Below the pieces are notes generated by a model, which saw only the letters and a program-made list of their open reading frames with translations, made no database searches and had not been told where the DNA came from. Shown piece after piece: positions 9,758 through 20,815 of a stretch of 64,000 nt of DNA. Every line of letters begins with the position of its first letter. Within the stretch, counting starts at the first letter, position 1. The translations under genes were made by a program, and so were the position numbers. The DNA is taken from assembly GCA_920105625.2 (NCBI GenBank), contig OV050030.1, positions 80,999,400 through 81,063,399 of the forward strand, in the 5' to 3' direction. This DNA comes from Clusia tigrina. Its lineage: Eukaryota > Arthropoda > Insecta > Diptera > Clusiidae.

Positions 9758-10690
9758 GACCCCATCGTGTTGGAGAAAAACTTTTTAAGGAAGAGTTTAA
9801 ATCTGAATCACTACAAAATTTTTTAAAGTATTTTAACAGTTTTGATGAAGCATCGCATAAGTCACGAATTTCAGAAACATATTTAATAGATTTTTTCTAG
9901 CACGTTATGCAATAAATGGCTGACGCAGTGAATGTTATTATAAATGCGAAAAGCTGCAACAATATTTCTTCCTCTATCAGTAAAAATTGTCGATTTTTCG
10001 TTAATTGGGCAATTAAATTCATCGAACAATTTTAAAGCTTTCCGCCGAATACTGTCACCTACAAATTTGAAAAAAAAGGTTTCGTACTTGATGCAGGACT
10101 CCAATTGTGCAGGGTTTAAGAAAACTTGAATAGAAAAATATCAATAAATTTACTGATACATCTTTCTCCTTTCATCGATGGTAATCCTAAGAGGCGGTTA
10201 ATCAATTTGCCACCCTTTATATAATGGATGGTGACATACTCGTATATGAGGTTTTGGAGTAATTGTCCGTACATATGTCGGACTATAGACCGAAACCATT
10301 ATTTTTAATTGTAGCTAGCTCGTCTTTAATTTTTTTCAAATAAATCTTATACAGCATTCCAATATTCCGAGAAATCGTTGTGGGATGTGGCAATAATTTG
10401 TCCACATCTACATACGAACCGTATTTCGAGCCAAACGATAGTAAATATTCTACTAATTTTTTGAGACCCGAGTCTTCTACAATATGAAAAGACCGGCAGT
10501 TTTCTATTGCCGGTAACGGTAGTAACGGTTCGTTTCTCATTGAAATTAACTTCAGTTTTCAAAATTGCCTTTGCATCGTTTCTTTTGGCAATTATGTAGC
10601 ATTTATGTCTAACTAAATTGGATGTGCTCTTATTATTAAATTTGTATACATTGCAGCAATTTCTGCATGCTACTAAATTTTCCAACTATT
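9757..10690 (-). pseudogene. hAT-superfamily transposase remnant
   Basis: Read on the minus strand from 10685: a BED-like zinc finger (CRNCCNVYKF..KSTSNLVRHKC), then after a frameshift VEDSGLKKLVEYLLSFGSKYG and DKLLPHPTTISRN, typical of Hermes/hobo-like transposases, then at 9883-10104 IFTDRGRNIVAAFRIY and HCVSHLLHNVLE (the catalytic D region and the CxxH insertion-domain start), and last CSDSDLNSSLKSFSPTRWG. It stops at 9757 with the C-terminal half lost. At least three frame changes are present. No terminal inverted repeats were identified. Confidence 0.8.
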
Positions 10691-11276
10691 GCTCCCTTTC
10701 GTTAATAATTTTTCCAAAAATATTACACACGTTACTTCTGCCCTTTTTGGTACTGATCTTAAAATAATTTTAAAAAATTTTTCCTTTTAGAATAGCGTGA
10801 CCTAACTCACTACCGATCACTCCATTATCAATTGATTCTATTGTGATTATTGAATTAGTCGACAATTTAAATGTATTTATTTGAGATTTAGAGTACTAAA
10901 TTTTTTTATATAATTAAACAACTTACAGCATCCAATTCCATTTTTATTAGCAGAAACGAAAATCTTGTGTTATTAATACATATAAATTTACTCAAGTGTC
11001 AACGTTTAACTATTCTTTTGCGTAATGATGCACTGTATTCAGTGTATTCAGTGTTTTTAATACCGTTAGGTATGACAATACTTGGAAAATATTGCTAATA
11101 GTGACAATGAGAGAGAGCAAACAGTACATACGAGTACATTGTGGGGAGAAGCAAATAAGTATTTACTGCTATTGCTTTTTTCTTTTAGTGTTCTGTAAAT
11201 ACTGATCTTTTACTGTAGTGATTGCTAGTGAAATTTGTACACTGCACCGATTCACACTGTGTGTAGAGAAAAATAA
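10691..11276. other. AT-rich stretch, no gene
   Basis: Poly-T and poly-A rich with short direct repeats such as CAGTGTATTCAGTGT near 11036-11054. It may include the upstream end of the hAT element. No coding signal is seen. Confidence 0.4.
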
Positions 11277-11279
11277 ATG

Positions 11280-11625
11280 TACTCATGCAGACCTTTAGTA
11301 TGTACTTATAATACGCTAGTAAAACTTGGACTCACCATTGTCTTGTTTGGTTACATCTCTTCTGTTGCAGGATGCTTTGCCTTCTTCAGGGTTCCTTGCC
11401 CTGGGTTTCCTCCTGACCTGCGGTCACAAATACTGGCTGCGCCAAAATGTTGGGGTCCAGTGCGTTGTCGTAACCGGTTGTAGCGAGCGCCCTTTCGCTG
11501 CCAGTAATAGGCGTGGGCGTGGACGAAGAGCTGGTGGTTCCTAAAATAGCGCTTATAGCAGCCAGGTAAAACGCCGTCTTGTTTCAGTTGTAAAATATAA
11601 GAGCGCTTTATTGCTTCAAATCATA
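11280..11625 (-). repeat. BEL/Pao LTR copy 3 (partial) plus primer-binding site and leader
   Basis: From 11448 to about 11625 the sequence matches copy 2 of the BEL LTR in the same orientation (TGTTGGGGTC...; AGAGCGCTTTATTGCTT). On the minus strand the LTR ends GACCCCAACA at 11448 and is followed by TTTTGGCGCAGCCAG, a primer-binding-site-like sequence, then a leader to about 11280 that weakly resembles the leader after copy 1. Similarity to the other LTRs stops at about 11625, so the U3 part is missing. Confidence 0.65.
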
Positions 11626-12261
11626 AGTCTTAGTATGGCAGTCACTTTTGCCGTTTTAAGCAAATCCCACTTTGTATCCAATTCCTGTTCATCAATTTGA
11701 AGAGACATGATGGAGTGAGTGTCCGCTGAGCATCGTTTGAAACGACCTATAAACACCGTAGCCCAGCAATGTACGGGACTACCATGTAGCTGATCTTACA
11801 CGTTTAGGAACGCAAATCATTAGTGGCTTATCTTCACCTAATAAAACGGCTAATTAATAGTACGCAATTGACGAACCCGTGGGGAAACCTCTGAACGCAA
11901 CCGCACTAAGACAACACCTAACAACTGCCGTTTCAACCCACCACGTAGAAGAGCCCACAATGCTCACGAAACCAATTGCCACCCGTAACCGGCCCTGCCT
12001 CACAAAACAGCTGCTGATCACACGAACAACGGACCTATTTTACATATTTCGCGTTCGTGACAAGTACCTAGAAACTGCGATAAACAGAAGAGACAGACAA
12101 CTGCTCAACGCTTTCAGTTGTTGGCAGAGTCAACTACGCACAAACACCCAAACGCACGACAAAGCCAACACACGAAATAACATCCTAACAATAGTAGATG
12201 CAGGTATGCATGTGCGCATGAATATCGATCACCCACGGAGAAACGCTGCTTTCCCCGCAAA
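11626..12261. other. stretch with one unassigned open frame
   Basis: An open frame of 128 codons runs from 11879 to 12265 on the plus strand. It contains NRPCLTKQLLITRTTDLFYI and DKYLETAINRRDRQLLNAF, vaguely like linkers between endonuclease and RT in non-LTR elements, but I do not recognise it. Nothing else is seen. Confidence 0.25.
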
Positions 12262-12698
12262 TTAGAGTTTTTTTTTTTTTTTACGAGGAGTCAGTAGCCG
12301 GAGTCAGTGTGAGACTCTAAATCACTAAATATCTCCGCAAACTTACGGGTGGATCCTCCCGGAGCCCACCGTCAGGTATTCCGCCGGGAGGCCTTCAGAG
12401 CATAATTGCTCAACCGTCAGTCGTTGGTCTTAGTCAATCATCCGTCCTTGTTGCCGAGGATTCGCTGCTGTTCACGATCGCATCGCGCAGCCTTGCGCGG
12501 TCAGCGTTTCTCCCTCGCTCAATGCGGCGAAGCTCAATCATGATCTTCGCCGCTGCATCTTGAAAGGCTCGTCATTTGGATGGTGTCTCACAAATGTGTG
12601 CCACAATGTTCTCCACGGTTGGAATGTCTCCAAAGGCTTCCGTCACCTCGGCTCGTACGTGGCAAAAACGGGGGCAGTGCATTAGGACATGCATTAGG
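12262..12698 (-). pseudogene. 3' end of an R1/LOA-type non-LTR retrotransposon with poly-A tail
   Basis: On the minus strand the frame from 12698 reads LMHVLMHCPRFCHVRAEV, then TVENIVAHICETPSK, then AAKIMIELRRIER. This is the cysteine/histidine C-terminal region of R1-superfamily ORF2 proteins (H...C motif, then a conserved ENIV...M helix). A stop interrupts it near PSK. The 3' UTR follows and ends in a run of A on the minus strand (T-run at 12268-12282). The upstream coding part is replaced by the satellite array. Confidence 0.7.
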
Positions 12699-14724
12699 GC
12701 TGCCGCCGTCGATTGGGGGGTCTGCTGCATTCTCTATGCCTATATCTACCCCTACGCGCCTCAGTCGGCGTCACAGTCGGCTTCACAGCCTCTGTCAGCG
12801 TCTCTGTGGGCGTCTCACTCGCTGCCGCTGTCGATTGGGGGTCTGATGCCTTCTATATGCCTATATCTATCCCTCTCTGCCTCAGCCGGCGTCTCAGTCG
12901 GCGTCGCAGCATCTGTCAGCTTCTCTGTAGGCGTCTGAGTCGCTGCCGCTGTCGATTGGGAGGGTCTGCTGCCTTCTCTATGCCAATATCTACCCTTAAC
13001 TGCCTCAGCCGGTGTCTCAGTCGGCGTCGCAGCATCTGTCAGCATCGCAGCCTCTGTCAGCGTCTTTGGAGGCGTCTTAGTCGCTGCCGCTGTCGATTGG
13101 GGGGGTCTGCTGTATTCTGTATGCCTATTTCTACCCCTATCTGCCTCAGTCGGCAACTCAGTCGGCGTCGCAGCCTCTATCAGCGTCTATGTAGGCGTCT
13201 CAGTTGTTGCCGCTGTCGATTGGGTTGCCTGCTGCCTTCTCTATGCCTATGCCTAACCATCTCTGCTTCAGTCGGCGTCGCAGCCTCTGTCGGCGTCGCA
13301 GCCTCTGTCAGCGTTTCTGTAGGCGTCTCAGTTGCTGCCGCTGTAGATTGGGGGGTCTGCTGCCATCGCTATGCCTATATCTACCCCTATCTGCCTCAGT
13401 TGGCGTCGCAGCCTCTCTCAGCGTCTCTGTAGGCGTCTTAGTCGCTGCCGCTGTCGATTGGGAAGTCTGCTGCCTTCTCTATGCCTAAATCTACCCCTAT
13501 TTGTCTCAGTCGGCGTCTCAGTCGGCGTCTCAGTCGACATCGCAGCCATTGTCAGCGTCTATGTAGGCGTCTCAGTTGTTGCCGCTGTCGATTGGGTTGC
13601 CTGCTGCCTTCTCTATGCCTATGCCTAACCATCTCTGCTTCAGTCGGCGTCGCAGCCTCTGTCAGCGTTTCTGTAGGCGTCTCAGTTGCTGCCGCTGTAG
13701 ATTGGGGGGTCTGCTGCCATCGCTATGCCTATATCTACCCCTATCTGCCTCAGTCGGCGTCGCAGCCTCTGTCAGCGTCTCTGTAGGCGTCTCAGTCGCT
13801 GCAGCTGTCGATTGGGGGTCTGCTGCCTTCTCTATGCCTATATCTACACCTATCTGCCTCAGTCGGCGTCTCAGTCGGCGTCGCAGCATCTGTCAGCGTC
13901 TCTGTAGGCGTCTGAGTCGCTGCCGCTGTCGATTGGGAGGGTCTGCTGCCTTCTCTATGCCAATATCTACCCTTATCTGCCTCAGTCGGCATCTCAGTAG
14001 GCGTCGCAGCCTCTATCAGCGTCTCTGAATGCGTCTCAGTCGCTGCCGCTGTCGTTTGGGGGAGTATGCTGCCTTCTCTATGCCAATATCTATCCTTATG
14101 TGCCTCAGTCGCCGTCTCAGACGGCGTCGCAGCCTCTGTCAGCGTCTCCGAATGCGTCTCAGTCGCTGCCGCGTTCGATTGTGGGGGTCTGATGCCTTCT
14201 CTATGCCTATATCTACCCCTATCTGTCTCAGTCGGCGTCTCAGTCGGCGTCTCAGTCGACATCGCAGCCATTGTCAGCGTCTATGTAGGCGTCTCAGTTG
14301 TTGCCGCTGTCGATTGGGTTGCCTGCTGCCTTCTCTATGCCTATGCCTAACCATCTCTGCTTCAGTCGGCGTCGCAGCCTCTGTCGGCGTCGCAGCCTCT
14401 GTCAGCGTTTCTGTAGGCGTCTCAGTTGCTGCCGCTGTTGATTGGGGGGTCTGCTGCCATCGCTATGCCTATATCTACCCCTATCTGCCTCAGTTGGCGT
14501 CGCAGCCTCTCTCAGCGTCTCTGTAGGCGTCTTAGTCGCTGCCGCTGTCGATTGGGAAGTCTGCTGCCTTCTCTATGCCTATATCTACCCCTATTTGTCT
14601 CAGTCGGCGTCTCAGTCGGCGTCTCAGTCGACATCGCAGCCATTGTCAGCGTCTATGTAGGCGTCTCAGTCGCTGCCGCTGTCGATTGGGGGGGTCTGCT
14701 GCCTTATCTATGCCTATATCTACC
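12699..14724 (+). repeat. satellite array, plus-sense arm
   Basis: About 16 units in the orientation opposite to the rest of the array. Blocks match the next 2.1 kb in reverse complement, including private variants: 12,713-13,200 with about 16,400-16,860; 13,960-14,160 with about 15,865-16,075; 14,160-14,665 with about 15,262-15,740. Shared rare variants (such as GTCTTTGGAGGCGTC and GTTTGGGGGAGTATGC) show copying, not chance similarity between units. Confidence 0.85.
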
Positions 14725-14728
14725 ATAA
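14725..14728. other. orientation switch point of the satellite array
   Basis: TATCTACC is followed by ATAA and then GGGTAGATA, so a plus-sense unit meets a minus-sense unit inside the same sub-block. The flanking 8 bases are near-palindromic. Confidence 0.85.
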
Positions 14729-17700
14729 GGGTAGATATATTGGCATAGAGAAGGCTGAAGACCCCCCCAATCGACAGCTGCAGCGACTCAGACGCCTACA
14801 GAGACACTGACAGATGCTGCGACGCCGACTGAGATGCCGGCTGAGGCAGATAAGGGTAGATATTGGCATAGATAAGGCAGCAGACCCTCCCAATCGACAG
14901 CGGCAGCGACTCAGACGCCTACAGAGACGCTGACAGATGCTGCGACGCCGACTGAGGCAGAGAGGGTTAGACATAGGCATAGAGAAGACAGCAGCCCCCA
15001 ATCGACAGCGGCAACGACTGAGACGACTACAGGGACGCTGATAGATGCTGCGACGTCGCCTGAGACGCCGACTGAGGCAGATAGGGGTAGATATAGGCAT
15101 AGAGAAGGCAGGAGATCCCCCAATCGACAGCGGCAGCAACTGAGACGCCTACAGAAACGCTGACAGAGGCTGCGACGCCGACTGAAGCAGAGATGGTTAG
15201 GCATAGGCATAGAAAAGGCAGCAGGCAACCCAATCGACAGCGGCAACAACTGAGACGCCTACATAGACGCTGACAATGGCTGCGATGTCGACTGAGACGC
15301 CGACTGAGACGCCGACTGAGACAAATAGGGGTAGATATAGGCATAGAGAAGGCAGCAGACTTCCCAATCGACAGCGGCAGCGACTAAGACGCCTACAGAG
15401 ACTCTGAGAGAGGCTGCGACGCCAACTGAGGCAGATAGGGGTAGATATAGGCATAGCGATGGCAGCAGACCCCCCAATCAACAGCGGCAGCAACTGAGAC
15501 GCCTACAGAAACGCTGACAGAGGCTGCGACGCCGACAGAGGCTGCGACGCCGACTGAAGCAGAGATGGTTAGGCATAGGCATAGAGAAGGCAGCAGGCAA
15601 CCCAATCGACAGCGGCAACAACTGAGACGCCTACATAGACGCTGACAATGGCTGCGATGTCGACTGAGACGCCGACTGAGACGCCGACTGAGACAGATAG
15701 GGGTAGATATAGGCATAGAGAAGGCATCAGACCCCCCAATCGACAGCGGCAGCGACTGAGACGCTGACAGAGGCTGCGACGCCTTCTGAGAGGCCGACTG
15801 AGGCAGATAAGGGTAGATATATTGGCATAGAGAAGGCAGAAGACCCCCCAATCGACAGCGGCAGCGACTGAGACGCATTCAGAGACGCTGACAGATGCTG
15901 CGACGCCGTCTGAGACGGCGACTGAGGCACATAAGGATAGATATTGGCATAGAGAAGGCAGCATACTCCCCCAAACGACAGCGGCAGCGACTGAGACGCA
16001 TTCAGAGACGCTGATAGAGGCTGCGACGCCTACTGAGATGCCGACTGAGGCAGATAAGGGTAGATATTGGCATAGAGAAGGCAGCAGACCCTCCCAATCG
16101 ACAGCGGCAGCGACTCAGACGCTTACAGAGACGCTGACAGATGCTGCGACGCCGACTGAGACGCCGGCTGAGGCAGAGAGGGATAGATATAGGCATATAG
16201 AAGGCACCAGACCCCCCAATCGACAGCGGCAGCGACTGAGACGCCTACAGAGACGCTGACAGAGGCTGTGCAGCCGACTGTGACGCCGACTGAGGCGCGT
16301 AGGGGTAGATATAGGCATAGAGAAGGCAGCAGACCCTCTAATCGACAGCGGCAACAACTGAGATGCCTACAGAGACGCTGATAGAGGCTGCGACGCCGAC
16401 TGAGTTGCCGACTGAGGCAAATAGGGGTAGAAATAGGCATACAGAATACAGCAGACCCCCCCAATCGACAGCGGCAGCGACTAAGACGCCTCCAAAGACG
16501 CTGACAGAGGCTGCGATGCTGACAGATGCTGCGACGCCGACTGAGACACCGGCTGAGGCAGATAAGGGTAGATATTGGCATAGAGAAGGCAGCAGACCCT
16601 CCCAATCGACAGCGGCAGCGACTCAGACGCCTACAGAGAAGCTGACAGATGCTGCGACGCCGACTGAGACGCCGGCTGAGGCAGAGAGGGATAGATATAG
16701 GCATATAGAAGGCATCAGACCCCCAATCGACAGCGGCAGCGACTGAGACGCCTACAGAGACGCTGACAGAGGCTGTGAAGCCGACTGTGACGCCGACTGA
16801 GGCGCGTAGGGGTAGATATAGGCATAGAGAATGCAGCAGACCCCCCAATCGACTGCGGGAGCGACTGAGGCGCATACAGAGACGCTGACAGGGGCTGCGA
16901 CACTGACTGAGATGCCGACGGAGGCAGATACGGGTAGATATAGGCATAGAGAAGGCATCAGACCCCCAATCGACAGCGGCAGCGACTGAGACGCATTCAG
17001 AGACGCTGACAGAGGCTGCGACGCCGACTGAGACGCCGACTGAGGCAGATAAGGGTAGATATTGGCATAGATAAGGCAGCAGACCCCCACCAATCGACAG
17101 CGGCAGCGACTGACACGCCTACATAGACGCTGATAATGGTTGCGATGCCCACTGAGACGCCGACTGAGGCAGATAGGGGAAGACATAGGCATAGAGAAGT
17201 CAGCAGACCCCCCAATCAACAGCTGCAGCGAATGAGACACCTACAGACACGCTGATATAGGCTGCGACGCCGACTGAGGCAGATAGGGGTAGATATAGGC
17301 ATAGAGAAGGCAGCAGACCCCCAAATCGACAACGGTAGCGACTGAGACGCATTCAGAGAGGCTGACAGAGGCTGCAACGCCGACTGAGACGCCTACTGAG
17401 GCAGATAAGGGTAGATATAGGCATAGATAAGGCAGCAGACCCCCCCAATCGACAGCGGCAGCGACTAAGACGCCTACATAGACGCTGACAATGGTTGCGA
17501 TGCCCACTGAGACGCCGACTGAGACAGATAGGGGTAGATATAGGCATAGAGAAGGCATCAGACCCCCCAATCGACAGCGGCAGCGACTGAGACGCATTCA
17601 GAGACGCTGACAGAGGCTGCGACGCCGACTGAGACGCCGACTGAGGCAGATAAGGGTAGATATTGGCATAGAGAAGGCAGCAGACCCCCCAACCGACAGC

Positions 17701-19380
17701 GGCAGCGACTGAGACGCTGACAGAGGCTGCGACGCCTTCTGAGAGGCCGACTGAGGCAGATAAGGGTAGATATATTGGCATAGAGAAGGCAGAAGACCCC
17801 CCAATCGACAGCGGCAGCGACTCAGACGCCTACAGGGACACTGACAGATGCTGCGACGCCGACTGAGATGCCGGCTGAGGCAGAGAGGGCTAGATATAGG
17901 CATAGAGAAAGCATCAGACCCCCCAATCGACAGCGGCAGTGACTGAGACGCCTACAGAGACGCTGACAGAGGCTGCGACGCCGACTGAGACGCCGACTGA
18001 GGCAGATAGGTGTAGATATAGGCATAGAGAAGGCAGCAGACCCCCAATCGACGGCTGCAGCGACTGAGACGCCTACAGAGACGCTGACAGAGGCTGCGAC
18101 GCCGACTGAGGCAGAGAGGGTTAGACATAGGCATAGAGAAGACAGCAGCCCCCAATCGACAGCGGCAACGACTGAGACGCCTACAGGGACGCTGATAGAT
18201 GCTGCGACGTCGCCTGAGACGCCGACTGAGGCAGATAGGGGTAGATATAGGCATAGAGAAGGCAGGAGATCCCCCAATCGACAGCGGCAGCGACTGAGAC
18301 GGATTCAGAGAGGCTGACAGAGGCTGCGACGCCGACTGAGACGCCATCTGAGGCAGATAAGGGTAGATATAGGCATAGAGAAGGCAGCAGACACCCCAAT
18401 CGACAGCGGCAGCGACTGAGAGACCTACAGGGACGCTGACAGAAGCTGCGACGCCAACTGAGACGCCGACTGAGGCAGATAAGGGTAGATATAGGCATAG
18501 AGAAGGCAGCAGACATCCCAATCGACAGCGGCAGCGACTGAGAGGCCTACAGGGACGCTGACAGAGGCTGCGAAGCCGACTGAGACGCCGACTGAGGCAG
18601 AGAGGAGTAGATATAGGCATAGAGAAGGCAGCAGTCCCCCCAATCGACAGCGGCAACGACTGAGACGCCCACAGAGACGCTGACAGATGCTGCGAGGCCG
18701 ACTGAGGCAGATAGGGGTAGATATAGGCATAGAGAAGGCAGCAGACTTCCCAATCGACAGCGGCAGCGACTAAGACGCCTACAGAGACGCTGATAATGGT
18801 TGCGATGCCCACTGAGACGCCGACTGAGGCAGATAGGGGAAGACATAGGCATAGAGAAGTCAGCAGACCCCCCAATCAACAGCTGCAGCGAATGAGACAC
18901 CTACAGACACGCTGATATAGGCTGCGACGCCGACTGAGGCAGATAGGGGTAGATATAGGCATAGAGAAGGCAGCAGTCCCCCCAATCGACAGCGGCAACG
19001 ACTGAGACGCCCACAGAGACGCTGACAGATGCTGCGACGCCAACTGAGGCAGATAGGGGTAGATATAGGCATAGAGATGGCAGCAGACCCCCCAATCGAC
19101 AGCGGCAGCGACTGAGACGCCTACAGAAACGCTGACAGAGGCTGCGACGCCGACAGAGGCTGCGACGCCGACAGAGGCTGCGACGCCGACAGAGGCTGCG
19201 ACGCCGACTGAAGCAGAGATGGTTAGGCATATTCATAGAGAAGGCAGCAGGCAACCCAATCGACAGCGGCAACAACTGAGACGCCTACATAGACGCTGAC
19301 AATGGCTGCGATGTCGACTGAGACGCCGACTGAGACGCCGACTGAGACAAATAGGGGTAGATATAGGCATAGAGAAGGCA

Positions 19381-20815
19381 GCAGACCCCCAAATCGATAA
19401 CGGTACCGACTGAGACGCATTCAGAGAGGCTGACAGAGGCTGCAACGCCGACTGAGACGCCTACTGAGGCAGATAAGAGTAGATATAGGCATAGACAAGG
19501 CAGTTGACCCCCCCAATCGACAGCGGCAGCGACTGAGACGCCTACATAGACGCTGACAATGGTTGCGATGCCGACTGAGACGCTGACTGAGACAGATAGG
19601 GGTAGATATAGGCATAGAGAAGGCATCAGACCCCCCAATCGACAGCGGCAGCGACTCAGACGCATTCAGAGACGCTGACAGAGGCTGCGACGCCGACTGA
19701 GACGCCGACTGAGGCAGATAAGGGTAGATATTGGCATAGAGAAGGCAGCAGACCCCCCCAACCGACAGCGGCAGCGACTAAGACGCCTACAGAGACGCTG
19801 AGAGAGGCTGCGACGCCAACTGAGGCAGATAGGGGTAGATATAGGCATAGAGAAGGCAGCAGACCCCCAAATCGATAACGGTACCGACTGAGACGCATTC
19901 AGAGAGGCTGACAGAGGCTGCAACGCCGACTGAGACGCCTACTGAGGCAGATAAGAGTAGATATAGGCATAGACAAGGCAGCAGACCCCCCCAATCGACA
20001 GCTTCAGCGACTGAGACGCCTACATAGACGCTGACAATGGTTGCGATGCCGACTGAGACGCTGACTGAGACAGATAGGGGTAGATATAGGCATAGAGAAG
20101 GCATCAGACCCCCCAATCGACAGCGGCAGCGACTGAGACGCATTCAGAGACGCTGACAGAGGCTGCGACGCCGACTGAGACGCCGACTGAGGCAGATAAG
20201 GGTAGATATTGGCATAGAGAAGGCAGCAGACCCCCCCAACCGACAGCGGCAGCGACTAAGACGCCTACAGAGACGCTGAGAGAGGCTGCGACGCCAACTG
20301 AGGCAGATAGGGGTAGATATAGGCATAGAGAAGGCAGCAGACCCCCAAATCGATAACGGTACCGACTGAGACGCATTCAGAGAGGCTGACAGAGGCTGCA
20401 ACGCCGACTGAGACGCCTACTGAGGCAGATAAGAGTAGATATAGGCATAGACAAGGCAGCAGACCCCCCCAATCGACAGCGGCAGCGACTGAGACGCCTA
20501 CATAGACGCTGACAATGGTTGCGATGCCGACTGAGACGCTGACTGAGACAGATAGGGGTAGATATAGGCATAGAGAAGGCATCAGACCCCCCAATCGACA
20601 GCGGCAGCGACTGAGACGCATTCAGAGACGCTGACAGAGGCTGCGACGCCGACTGAGACGCCGACTGAGGCAGATAAGGGTAGATATTGGCATAGAGAAG
20701 GCAGCAGACCCCCCCAACCGACAGCGGCAGCGACTGAGACGCTTACAGAGACGCTGACAGATGCTGCGACGCCGACTGAGATGCCGGCTGAGGCAGAGAG
20801 GGATAGATATAGGCA
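19381..20815 (-). repeat. 478-bp higher-order repeat (four units), three tandem copies
   Basis: The rare variant CAAATCGATAACGGTACCG begins after GCAGACCCC at 19,381, 19,859 and 20,337, exactly 478 bases apart. The neighbouring variants (AGGCATAGACAAGGCAG, GACTGAGACGCTGACTGAG) repeat at the same spacing. 478 is not a multiple of three, so reading frames are not kept between copies. Confidence 0.85.

Noticed and set aside
9757..9760. Target-site duplication at the Jockey/hAT junction
   Set aside because: The two fragments simply abut; no repeated bases were seen on the far side because the hAT termini were not located.
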